From positions 6,650,811 to 6,714,810 of the forward strand of contig JAQFVV010000013.1 in assembly GCA_028023455.1 (NCBI GenBank): 64,000 nt of DNA, written 5' to 3'. The notes below the pieces were generated by a model. It saw only the letters and a list, made by a program, of their open reading frames with translations. It did not search any database and was not told where the DNA came from. The DNA comes from Epiperipatus broadwayi (Eukaryota; Onychophora; Udeonychophora; Euonychophora; Peripatidae). The translations under genes and the position numbers were made by a program. Below, piece by piece: positions 1 through 10,402 of this stretch (position 1 is its first letter; each line of letters begins with the position of its first letter).

Positions 1-1177
1 TCTTTATCAGTGAGACATATAATCCAAAATTGAAAATAACGACCTTAAATATTATTCAAGCTAGCAGTGTCTAATTCAAAACATACTAATGTTTTGAATT
101 CAGGCCACTGTAATTGAACATTATTACATATCTGACTCTAGGATAGTAGCTATATATTTCAGTGCTTTTTGTTTTTTATTAATTGTAGATAACTTTTCCC
201 AATGCTAGAAATGGTAATGACAAAGAAATTTTTATTAACATTACTACCAGAGGAAAAAAGTAATTAGAGTTAGCAAAGAATTAAAAATACTAAAATATAT
301 TACTACTTACCCAAATCACATCTACATAACTGACCAAATATGTTAGATTGTTTCAAAACCTGAAGTGTTTTGAATTTCAAGGTTTTAGCTCCAGTAATAA
401 AATAGCATTAAAGATGGTTGTTAGATGCATAACTGCATTATTTTCAGTTTATAATCTCCAAGTATTATAAAACAAAATATAAATACTGATCTATTGATAA
501 AGATTAAAGTATACTGCCATTTGATAATTACTAATTATTTGAATTTACTAGAATAAAGAACTATTCTTGTATATAATAAAACTGTTCAAGATCTTATGCT
601 CTCAATTTTATCTGTTAATATGTAGATAAGTTATAGAAAGCGATTAATTAATATTTAAATATTGGCTTCAATGCCTGTTTTAATTTAATAACTATTTTAT
701 TGGTAAGCAAACATTTCAAGTTTATTTCCAACTGAAAAAAATTGGGTAAAAAGATAGAGAAAAAAGAAGTTAATTTTATTGATAATTGAGACGTTTCTTT
801 GAGTTTCATTATCATATTTTTTAACTTCAGTCAGGAATCAATTCAGAAAAAAAATACATTGATTAATAGCTAATGTATTTGTCCATAAATCATATCTCTT
901 AAGGCAGGGACAAAGTAATGAATGCTTTTATAAGCAACAAAATATTAACTGAACTTATTAATAAACATAATAATGTATCTGTCTTAAAATAAAAAATTTT
1001 ATCCTTTAATAATCATATGCATATATATTAAGGTCTTTGCCCTAAATACAATCAACTATAATTATTGAAATGTTAATTTATTCACAAGGTCATTTTACAG
1101 TTATATAAATTTACTTGATGAAATTGGTAATAATTACTTTTATGTTATATTTATTCTATATTCACATTTCATGTTAT
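1..1177. other. AT-rich DNA without recognised feature
   Basis: No credible ORF, splice pattern, RNA gene or repeat boundary is visible. The sequence is A+T rich with short homopolymers. Confidence 0.6.
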
Positions 1178-1186
1178 ATATATATA

Positions 1187-1226
1187 TTGTAACTAGTCGG
1201 GTATACGGTATACGAGCACACCCGTT

Positions 1227-1230
<4 letters not shown>
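1187..1230. repeat. 44-bp palindromic-ended insert in a (TA)n tract
   Basis: The segment begins TTGTAAC and ends GTTACAA, and has (TA)n on both sides (about 1177-1258). Its centre contains GTATACG twice in tandem. The terminal hexamers resemble the TGTAAC/TGTAAT ends seen next to TA tracts at 8278, 15268 and 54221. It may be an internally deleted LTR-type element or a tiny inverted-repeat element; the size is too small to decide. Confidence 0.5.
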
Positions 1231-1262
<32 letters not shown>

Positions 1263-1332
1263 TAAATGAATTCATAGTATTATTTCTGGGAGTTTTGTGT
1301 AATAAATATATAATTGATAAATAGCTGATGTT

Positions 1333-1353
1333 TCAGTACTACTTTTCTCATAG

Positions 1354-1403
<50 letters not shown>

Positions 1404-1436
1404 GTACTACTTTTCTCATAGCTTATATATATATAT
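1333..1436. repeat. Duplicated 30-mer flanking (TA)n
   Basis: A sequence beginning TCAGTACTACTTTTC and running into (TA)n occurs at 1333 and again at 1401, a period of 68 bp, with a long TA run between. It looks like slippage or unequal exchange inside the microsatellite. Confidence 0.7.
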
Positions 1437-1440
1437 ATTT

Positions 1441-2675
1441 GTTGGACTATTTTCATAATATGAGTATTGAATGTCTTTAGAAAAATTTAACTTTATTTAA
1501 ATATTCCAAATACATTCAACTGTTACTAATAGCACACAGGTTAGTACATGCACAATGTTTTGAGAAATATTATTCTCCCCTGTTCAGCAGGGTAATGCTG
1601 GCCTGAGCAGTGATGGTACTAGCATGGAAATTGAACCTTGATGCTTAGATTCATGAGTATGGAATTTTAAGGTAACACTCTAACCAATTGAACTATCCTG
1701 CCAAAGGCAACAGTCAGTAGAAATTTTATGTATTTATCTATGAGGTTCCTCTGGAATTCTCCCCTTTTTTCTAAAAATTAATGTTTATTAGTGATTTCCA
1801 TACATTATGTATAGTCACCCTAGGTTGACTTATAGGATTGTTTGCTATTGTCATGTGAGCAACTTATTTAAATTTTATTTTTTGTATCTTTTCTTCTTTA
1901 TCCAATGTTTTTGTATTTTACCAATTGAATATATATTAATATATACATACATGGACTGCTACCTTAGATCCATCTGTTTTCTCTCTTCTGATCATCAATT
2001 TGTGTTCTTGCAAGTGCTTTTCAATGGGATAACTGGTCTCACCAATATACATTCTTCCATATTCACATGGTGTTTTATAGATGCAGTTTTTTTTTTCTTT
2101 TCAAGTTTAGCTTTGTAGAAGTTAGAATTCCTCATACTGTGGTATAATTGTGGAAAGTTGTTCTGGTGTTATACTGATTACAGATTTTCCTTAATTTGTC
2201 TGCTATTATTTTATGTATTGATACACTGCAGTATCAATAATTGTTTTTCTTTTGAGGATTCTTTTAGTTGTCTATTTAAGATTTTCTTAATAACAGCTGA
2301 TGGATAAACATTTTTCATAAGAATTTGTTCTATATAGATCTTTAGGCCTTTTCTTTCTTCAAATCACTGATTTCTGAACAAACTTATTTTGCTCTGTTCC
2401 ATAGTGATAGTATAACTCCATGTTTTGTGTTTCTGGGGTGATTGAATGTGTAGGATAAGTGTTTTCCTATATGTGTGGGTTTTTGATAAACTGTAGTTTT
2501 GATTTTGCCATGAGGGGGTTTTGTCACATGAAAATCTAAGATTGCACATTTTCATTCTTGTTCTGACTCTCTTGTGATTTAATAGAAGGGAATATGTTGT
2601 TGATGTGTTTCCAAATGAGTTTCACTATCTGTCCATACAACAAATATATCATTTTCATAGTAAAGCTAAACTCAT
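1441..2675 (-). pseudogene. Penelope-like element, minus arm of inverted pair 1
   Basis: Decayed Penelope-like retroelement read on the minus strand. It starts near 2675 at the RT active-site region, where the YVDD-type box has become YEND followed by IFVVW. It continues through the region after the RT (HVTKPPHGKIKTTVY at about 2530-2470) and a GIY-YIG-type stretch containing CEYGRMYIGET at about 2060-2030. It ends in a non-coding tail that carries a SINE-like tRNA head and stops at 1441. Stops and frameshifts make it non-functional. Nearly the whole arm is repeated in inverted orientation at about 3290-4503, with arms diverged by roughly 10-20 percent by eye, so this pair is old. Family assignment (EN-bearing PLE) is confident; the exact clade is not. 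Confidence 0.8.
1560..1716 (-). repeat. SINE-like tRNA head inside PLE tail (minus)
   Basis: Read on the minus strand, this has a pol III A-box-like stretch (TAGTTCAATTGGTTAGAG) and, about 45 bp on, a B-box-like GGTTCAATTTC, as in tRNA-derived SINEs. The same unit sits at the mirror position in the plus arm. It was therefore part of the element's template before the pair formed, or was present in both copies. Confidence 0.6.
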
Positions 2676-4503
2676 TATAGCAGGCCAATACAGAAAAATG
2701 GCAAAAAATGAAATACCGAATACAGAAATAAAGTTTCAAGCATTAGTTAGAAAGCATCACAGATACATCAGTGATTCAGAAAAAAATAAAATAACATATT
2801 TCAGCAAAATTTCTCATCTTTATGGTCTATCTAAAATCCATAAAGATCATGTTACATTAAGTCCTATTGTTAGTTCTAACACCTTGCCAAGATTTATCAA
2901 TATTTCTTCTCAACTAGTCCATTGTCAGGGATTCTAGATCCTTTATAGAATTAATCAAATATATAAAAAATTGAAATAATTAACTTACTGGTAAGCTTTG
3001 ATGTGGAAAGTTTATTTATAAATGCAACATATGAAGAAGCATTGTCTATTATAAGTAAAAGATTAAATGGTGATAATAACTTAAAAATCAGAACAACTCT
3101 TCCTAATGATAGTATAATGGAACTATTAGCATTCCACCTAAAAACAATCTACTTTCAATATAACACAGAATTCTTCCAACAAAATCAAAAAATGGCTATG
3201 GGCTCATCATTGTCACCCTTTGATTAGCAATATTTCCATGGAAGAACTTGAAATCACAGCCATAAAACTATTCCATAACACCTAAAGTTTGGTTTCACTA
3301 TGTAGATGATACATTTTTTTCATGGCTGCATGGGGAAACACTATTACAAACTTTCTGGAAACACATCAACAACACATCTCTTTAATTAAATTCACAATAG
3401 AATCAGAATAAGATCAAAAATTTGCATTCTTAGATGGTCTTGTGACAAGACTCCCTCATGGCAAAATCAAAACTATAGTTGACTGAAATCGCACACATAT
3501 AGGAAAATACTTATACTATACATCCAATTACACCAGAAACACCAAACATGGAATTTTACTATCACTATGAAACAGAAAAAAGAAGTTTGATCAGAAAACA
3601 GTGATTTGGAAACAGGAAAGATCTATATAGAACAAATTCTTATGAAAAATGATTATCTATCAGGTGTTATTAATAAAGCCTTAAATAGAAAACAAAAAGA
3701 ACCATAAAAAATAACAATTATTGGTACTCTAGTGTACTCATATATACCAAAAATAGCAAAATTAAAGAAAATCTGTAATCAGTTTAACATCAGAACAGCT
3801 TTCTAGATCTATAACACAGTATAAGAAATTCTAACATCTACACTTGAAATGCTGAAAAGAAAAAAATGCATCTATGAAATACTATGTGATTATAGAAGAA
3901 CATATATTGGTGAGAGCAAAGTGCTTGCAATAATACAAACTGATGATTAGAAGAGAGAATTCAGAGATGTGTCTAAAGTTATCAAACTATGTATGTACTA
4001 ATAAACATATGTTCCATTGGTAAAATACAAAAATATTAAATACAGAAGAAAAGATACAAAGAATAAATTTTTAAAAAGAAGCTCACCTGACAATGGCAAA
4101 CAATCCCATAAGTCAACCTAGTGTGACAATATATAATGTTTGGAAACCACTAATCAACTTTGTTCTTAGAAGAAAGTGAAGAAATCAGGAGAAACCTCAT
4201 AGATAAGTATATGAAATTTCTATTAACTGTTGCCTTTGGCAAGATGGCTCAGTTGGTTAGAGCATTTTCTTAAAATTAAATTTTATAAGAATCTAAGGGT
4301 CCAGGTTTATTTCCATGCAAATACTGTCACTGTCAGGCCAGAAACAATTGAAGAAGGGGGAGAACAATACCTTTTGAAACATTCTGCACATACTAACATG
4401 TGTGCTATTACTAACAGTTGAATATATTTAGAATATTTAAATAAAGTTAAATTTTCTAAAGACATTCAATACTCATATTATGTGATGGAAATAGTCTAAC
4501 ATA
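2676..4503 (+). pseudogene. Penelope-like element, plus arm of inverted pair 1
   Basis: Plus-strand PLE copy that reaches further 5' than its partner. Recognisable blocks in order are YGLSKIHK with SPIVSSN (about 2820-2880, matching the PLE motif YGLPKIHK..RPIVS), EEALSIISKRL (about 3030), AMGSSLSPF (about 3190), HYVDD (about 3298, intact YVDD box), a LDGLVTR-like stretch (about 3430), and a GIY-YIG-like CDYRRTYIGES (about 3885-3920). Several frameshifts and stops separate them. The 3' tail continues through a tRNA-like module to 4503, where similarity to the minus arm ends. The junction with the minus arm at about 2675 is abrupt, which is why an ORF reading through 2605-2937 is an artificial fusion. 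Confidence 0.82.
4224..4420 (+). repeat. SINE-like tRNA head inside PLE tail (plus)
   Basis: Contains GATGGCTCAGTTGGTTAGAG, a near-perfect tRNA D-arm/A-box with GCTC/GAGC pairing, followed by a degraded B-box near 4300. It lies directly after the decayed PLE coding part and before a shared AT-rich tail. No complete tRNA cloverleaf can be folded, so this is a tRNA-derived module and not a tRNA gene. Confidence 0.6.
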
Positions 4504-6680
4504 TGAATACAATCAAAACAACATCATCACAAAGCTTCACAAATTATAGATAGTTTCTCTGTGTGTAAGTATTTGTATTTTTATTTGTAGTTTTACTTGA
4601 GATCTCTTTATCCAATTAATGAAACCATATTCAGAACATTAAAACATTATAAATTTTGATTTTGCTAGTATTTTATTGATATTTAATTATCCACTTCATT
4701 TTATGTAAAATAACATAGAAAATAAAGTAGATAAACATTGAAAATTTAATATTGTTTGAATTGACTTCATATATATTGTACTGGTCACTTTTTTGATCAC
4801 CAAGAGTGCCACTAGGTCACTTACTATGTAGAAAATTTAATTTGCAGTGATGAAGAGTTAACAAGGATGATGAATGCCGCCAGCTAGACCCAGGGAGAGA
4901 AAGAGATCTTTAACATTGTTCAGACAATTCAGAAAAGAATACAGAAATAAATATCAGCCAAAATAAATTTAAATAATTTCACAGTTTATTAAATTTAAAG
5001 TAATAAATTCTGAGCAAACAAATTATGAAAGATTGTTTTAGATTTCTCTAGCATATCTATCAGAGAGTGTATGTTAGTATTGAAATATTAAATACCCTGG
5101 CAGATAAGTTAGTTTTCTCACCTATGGTTTTAAAATGGGATTTATAATTTCTTCCTGCTAGTGATTTAAAAAAACCTAATTCTAGTTTCCCTATTTAAGA
5201 TTTCAAAATAAAGGAGTCTTGTAGGGAGAACAATAAAACAGTGCAAACAAGCTTTCCTCAGCCCAGAAAAAAAACATTGGGACTAAGAACATCATATGTC
5301 TGCAAATAGCTCATAAATGACCATGTTAACTCCAATACAAGACAAGAAAACATAACAAGAAAAGATTATGATTTTACATAATCTTAAGTAGAAGAAAATA
5401 AAATTGGTGATTTAGAAAAAAACAGAACACTATACTCAATAAACCACTAGCCAAAAGATTTACAGTCTGCTGAAAATGCAATCCAAGCTTAGCTAAATAA
5501 ATTACAGTATAACAAAAGGGACAAGTAAGTTAAAAGAAAATTGCAAATGTCTGCCAAAGCATTTATTAATGGTTAGTAATATAAATAAAAAAAACTAAGC
5601 ATTTAAAAATAGAAACTCACAATACACTCCTAGGTAAATAAATTTTTAAAAAATATGGAATTTTAAAAACTAAGATCCCAATACATACTCTAACTACAAT
5701 AATAAGAAAATACATAAAATATTAAAGATGTATTCAAAACTTATACTAAAAACAGGTTACTTTGAAGATTAAGCTGAGACTTTAACAGAGATTTAAACCC
5801 TGGTTAGAATATGAAAATCTTTTTTGAGACCTAATGTAAAGTCGGTCAAATTTCCTCCAGCAGGGTGTGCAAGATTCTTTCTAATTTGAGTCCATCACAA
5901 AGGCTTTTGATTTATATCTCTTTGGTAGGGAGTATGGAGGCAACCTCTGGATTAATTCTTATTTAAGCTTTTATGGCATGATCTTGAAGGAATACTTTGC
6001 AATCTAAGTCTCATCTTTGGATTGATTTAGCACAGCATGTTGTAGGTAAGACTTCACATAGCATGTAGTTTTAGAATTCTGCAGAGATGATACAATTTAA
6101 CAAATGATAGTCAATAATATAATCTCAGCAAAATTTATTAGCATACAGTAAAAGATAATATACTCATTGGCCATATACAGATATGGACAGCAATCTTGGA
6201 AGTATATGGTGGCATGGCAATTCAAATAGATATCACTGGTAGTGTATTCAAAGCTGAATCAATAAATGTAACAATCCAAATAAAAATGATAAGCTGAATT
6301 ATAATTAGTTTGAAATCCCAGGACTATTTATGTGCATTCTTATATCCTGCTTCATCTTTAATTAGAAGTTTTTGCCCAGGGCAAATCTTTATCTCCAACT
6401 TAATTGTAATTTAAAAAAATCTTACCAGGGCTCTTATCATATTCAAAATTAATTTAAAAAAATAAATGGGAAATTAATAAAAATCTGTTTATTTTGTTTT
6501 ATTTATCTAGAAATTAAAACATGAAAATTAAGTTTTGCTTTTTATTATCATATAAAAATAATTTATTAAAATGAACAAGTTATCAAAAAAAAATTTTTAA
6601 ATTATGTTTATATAATATTTTCTGTTGTAAAGGAGAAAAGAATTTTGCTTTTCTCTTATTAAAATTAAACTGAGATAGTG
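4504..6680. other. AT-rich DNA without recognised gene
   Basis: No coding family was recognised. A less AT-rich stretch at about 5820-6080 has no homology I can name. A B-box-like GGGTTTAAATCTC (minus strand, near 5790) hints at an old SINE but is not enough for a call. Confidence 0.5.
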
Positions 6681-6685
6681 AAAAC

Positions 6686-6818
6686 CTCTCAAGCACTTAG
6701 CCAATCAGATCACAAATACTGAGACAGAATTTAACAAGAAAAAAGTGGTTCCACTCTCTTCTTTACTTGTCTTTCTATATCTCTCAAGTGCTTAGCCAAT
6801 CAGATCGCAAATACTGAG
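6686..6818. repeat. Direct repeat with CCAAT motif
   Basis: A 38-bp sequence containing TTAGCCAATCAGAT occurs at 6686-6723 and 6781-6818 with about three mismatches, a period of 95 bp. The second copy abuts the 5' truncation of the RTE fragment. AGCCAATCAG matches the NF-Y consensus, but no gene follows. Confidence 0.7.
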
Positions 6819-7157
6819 GTGCATGTTGGGAGTAACAAGAAGGGATCGAAAATGCAATGTATGGATAAGAGTACAAATGGGTGTTACTGACCTCATTAAA
6901 AAAATTAAAAGACTAAAGTGGAGTTGGGCTGAACACATTCTTAGAAGAGATGATAATAGATGGACAATTGAAATTTTAAACTGGATTCCAAGAGATTGTA
7001 AAAGACCCAGAAAGAGACCACAGATGATATGGATGGATGAAATAAGAAAGTGTGCAGGGGTGATGTGGAGAAGAGAAGCTAAAGATAGGAAAAAATGGAT
7101 TGAACTTGGAGAGACCTTCAACCTGCAGTGGATTGATAATGGTTGATGATGATGATG

Positions 7158-7160
<3 letters not shown>
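6819..7160 (+). pseudogene. RTE-type LINE, 3' end of ORF2
   Basis: An open frame of about 107 codons starting at the motif MLGVTRRDR carries the block typical of the extreme C-terminus of RTE-clade reverse transcriptase: MLGVTRRDR, then LKWSWAEHI, DDNRWT, WIPRDCKRPRKRPQ, W.DEIRK and a terminal QWIDNG. It ends in TGA and is followed by a short GATGATGATGATG tail, the microsatellite-like 3' end known for RTE elements, and then a (TA)n tract. It is 5' truncated just after the 6781-6818 repeat. Only the C-terminal region remains, with no RT catalytic motifs. The frame is still open, so this copy is relatively young. Confidence 0.85.

Positions 7161-7198
<38 letters not shown>
7161..7198. repeat. 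(TA)n microsatellite
   Basis: About 19 TA units lie between the RTE tail and the outer end of PLE pair 2. Confidence 0.9.
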
Positions 7199-7202
<4 letters not shown>

Positions 7203-8005
7203 TAAACACAAAAACTTAAAAGTGAATTTAAAAAAGAGAAGTTATAAATAAACAATAAAAATAAGCTAAACATTTTTGAGGATCCATGCCTCATAATCAT
7301 AGCTTTTTTAAAAATACATAATAAAATATATACAAAGATATTTAAATTAGCTTGTGTTACGTGGACCATTTCTTCGATATATCAAAGCAAGTGTCTTTTC
7401 TATTTATAGCATTAATATTTCCATTAATATAGAATGCTTCTTTTATTTTCCTCTTATGATCATTTGATTCAGTGCATATAATTACAGGATTGGCAGGAGT
7501 AAAATTGTGTCCAGATTTCATGGAATGCTCCAAAAATACAGAAGATATATTGTTGTTTTTCTGAGTTCTCTTGTAAGTGTACATGTGTTGAGCAAGCCTA
7601 GTATTAATAGTAGCTTTAGTTTCACCATAATATACAGCAAGACATTTTTCTTGAGAAGGAATATACTACATGTGGGGTGAATGAATGATCAATATGATCT
7701 TTTGAGTTGTTGATCAATCTGTTAAAATTAGGAGGAGTTCTAAATCCTATTTTAAACTTATTGAATAATGCTTTAGTTAGTTTGTTAGATATTTTGGAAA
7801 TGTAAGGAATAGTAATTCTAGGAAGTTGAATACGTGATACAATATTATTTATTTTATTATGGAATTTAGTAATATTATTTTTAATAGATTTAACCTGCTG
7901 TCAATAAATCTTTAATAAAATTATTCAGATTTTCTTTTTTGTCTGCTTCATATTTACAAAGATGCAAATTTCTAAATAAGAAAGAATTTAAACCAGCAAA
8001 TTTAT
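7196..8005 (-). pseudogene. Penelope-like element, minus arm of inverted pair 2
   Basis: Minus-strand C-terminal part of a PLE. Reading from about 8000 downward are RNLHLCKYEADKKENL, then RIQLPRITIPYISKISNKL, KIGFRTPPN, and a GIY-YIG-type nuclease segment. The GVY-type strand is at about 7660 and CLAVYYGETKATINTRLAQH lies at about 7650-7585. An open 75-codon stretch (7584-7357) then contains EHSMKSGHNF and SNDHKRKIKEA and ends KKWST. A small frameshift falls between the GVY and YYGET blocks and further stops occur upstream. It belongs to a different PLE family from pairs 1 and 3. The last about 215 bp recur inverted at 8006-8229. Confidence 0.8.
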
Positions 8006-8229
8006 GTGATGCTATAAATAGAAAAGACACTTGCTTTGATATATCGAAGAAATGGACCACGTAACACGTGCTAATTTAAATATCTTTGTATATATTTTAT
8101 TATGTATTTTTAAGAAAGCTATGATTATGAGGCATGGATCCTCGAAGACGTTTAGCTTATTTTTATTATATTTATTTATAATTTCTCTTTTTTAACTTCA
8201 CTTTTAAGTTTTTGTGTTTATTTATATAT
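8006..8229 (+). pseudogene. Penelope-like element, plus arm of inverted pair 2
   Basis: A strongly 5'-truncated copy of the same family in the opposite orientation. It covers only the last coding residues (AINRKDTCFDISKKW) and the 3' tail. It matches the reverse complement of 7196-7412 almost base for base. The pair is again head-to-head with tails outward. Confidence 0.8.
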
Positions 8230-8277
8230 AATGGGAAGTAATCTATTTTATATATATATATATATATGTATATATAT

Positions 8278-10390
8278 TGTAATGGTATATGCCATTACAT
8301 TAATTTAAAATTAGAATAAAAATGGTTTTAAGTTCGTAAATAAAAAAACTAAAAGCTAAAATTAAAGAATTGTCCAATGTACATATATATATATATTCAC
8401 ACAGATGCAAAACTTTAAAAATTATTTTCTTTTTTAAAAAAAAAATATTTGAACGTACTTTTTTATAAAAAAGTACAAGATCTAAAGATAAAATATTTTT
8501 GTAAATGGAAATGATGTGTTTATTAATTATCGAAAAGCAAGCTAGCTCTTGGGGCTCTTATATAAAAAAGTCAGATAAAATATAGATAAAAGAACAAAAA
8601 TAAATTAGATGTCCAATAGAAGCAGTAACCAATTGCTTGAACTTTAATGGAAATTACTGGAACAGAAAACAATGCTTAATGAATCCAGAGGAGTACTATA
8701 AATGAAAAAAATATTCAAATTAAAACAGTTCCAGCTTGATTTTGTGAGAAGGGCAATAAGATGCACTTGTTGCTCTCTCTCACTTATTTCAAATGAAATG
8801 ACTGTAATACCAGGATTGAACCAGATAAGGCTACCTCCAGAACATCAGACCAGTCTTTCAAATAGAGACATTGCAGGAATTGGCACCAGGAACTGGGATT
8901 CTTCTACTGTAAGACATGAACTGTAAAATCTAAAAGTAATTAAGAACTTTCGTTAAGATTGGACAAGCTTTTAATATTCAGCTAACCCAAATTTTAAAAT
9001 GAACTTTTATCTGACTTAAGTTTCCAAATTAATTATTGTTTAATTTTTATACATGTGAGTTTGCTAAAAATCATTTCCATTCTTTTTTTTTATTTCTATT
9101 AATATTTATTGTATAAATTATTTAAATGCATTAAATTTCAGTTGGGTATAGATGCTTGCATAGATTCATTATCGGTTAATTATGTTTTTTGTTTTTATAT
9201 TTGATTAAAATATATAGACATTCGGTAAATAATTGATACCTTACAGTGAGAATCTAAAATGTATTTATTCGGATGTCTTTTAAGTTATTGGTGTCAATGC
9301 GGCATCTTACGATGAATGTTATTGGGTTCCGTGTAAATTTCACTCTGCAATTCCATCAATGACTTTATATTTTGATTGTTTATGTTTATTTTGAAATATT
9401 TTTGACCATGAAATCTATATAGCCGATCTATACTCAACATTAAAAAAACAAACTTTATAAAATTCATCTGTGTGGACTTATATAAATGTTAAATTTAAGT
9501 CAGGCATGAATGGCTATATAGATTTGTAAAGTTATATTAATTAATTAAGGGAGGGTTAATCTTAGGTTATTTGTTTCATAGTTGGATTGGGTCAATGGAT
9601 TGGATATATCAGTGTAATTAGTAAATGTAATATGAGGTCTGCCATATTCAGGATCGCACTATATGCTGCACACCCTCTTTTTTTCTATGGAAGGGAATAG
9701 AAAGATGAAAAATGCAGTCCCTTTCTATGGAATTTTTTTTATTGTTCTTGCCAGACAGATGTAGCATTCCTGTCTGGATGAGAATCAATGTCTTCTCTAA
9801 CCATACTGTTCAGATGTACATTTTTGACAGTATGATATTTGTGCTGTCATAATCATGTTGCATTGAATACATTGATGTATCAGGTGGATTGACATTAGTT
9901 TAACTACAAACTTTTGGCCTAAGGTTAAATAAGGGATAGAATATTTTCTTTTCAAATGCAATCTATGTAGTTTGTTCTTACTCAACACTCTTAAAAAATA
10001 TTATTAAATTCATCTGTGAGGATGGTTTAAAATTTTAAAATAATAATCTAAATTAAAAGTTAATATTAAAATCTAAAATAATAAATGTTATTCCTCAAAT
10101 TTTAAATATTATATATGTGTGTTAATAAATGTTTGTTTATTATTTACTGGCAGTGACTTTTATTTTTTTATATTTAAAATATAGATTAAATAAAGATATA
10201 TATTATTATCTCTGCATCTCCACTGAGCTAGTGGCAAGGGCTGACAGTCTTAATAAATAAATTTTGGATCTTTAACAGCTCATATCTGCCTACTCTATAA
10301 ATTTTCTAGGTTCAAGTAACCTAGTGGCGCTCTGTAGTGCAGATACGGTAAGACTGCTAGCTTCGATCCTAACTAACTCTGACCATTATA
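8278..10390 (+). repeat. LTR-like repeat family, copy 1
   Basis: Non-coding repeat starting TGTAATGG and ending CCATTATA, flanked by TA runs. It aligns along its length with copies at 10403-12582 and 54221-56115. A TATA-like CTATAAATG lies near 8696 at the position where copy 3 has TATAAAAG. Together with near-palindromic TGTAAT ends this resembles a solo LTR with an internal promoter. No reverse transcriptase or gag is attached and the target duplication cannot be read within TA repeats. A nested stem-loop lies at 10282-10346. Confidence 0.6.
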
Positions 10391-10402
10391 ATATATATGT
10401 GT

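Noticed and set aside
1807-2118. 103-codon plus-strand frame
   Set aside because: It is antisense to the minus-strand PLE GIY-YIG region.
2605-2937. Open frame spanning the PLE pair junction
   Set aside because: Its first ~23 codons are antisense to the minus PLE arm and only the rest is PLE RT, so it is an artificial fusion.
4224-4300. Possible tRNA gene
   Set aside because: The D-arm is tRNA-like, but no anticodon arm, T-arm or acceptor pairing can be folded. It is a SINE-type module.
8455-8476. Perfect 22-bp palindrome GTACTTTTTTATAAAAAAGTAC
   Set aside because: Low complexity poly-T/poly-A core inside AT-rich repeat DNA; not distinctive.
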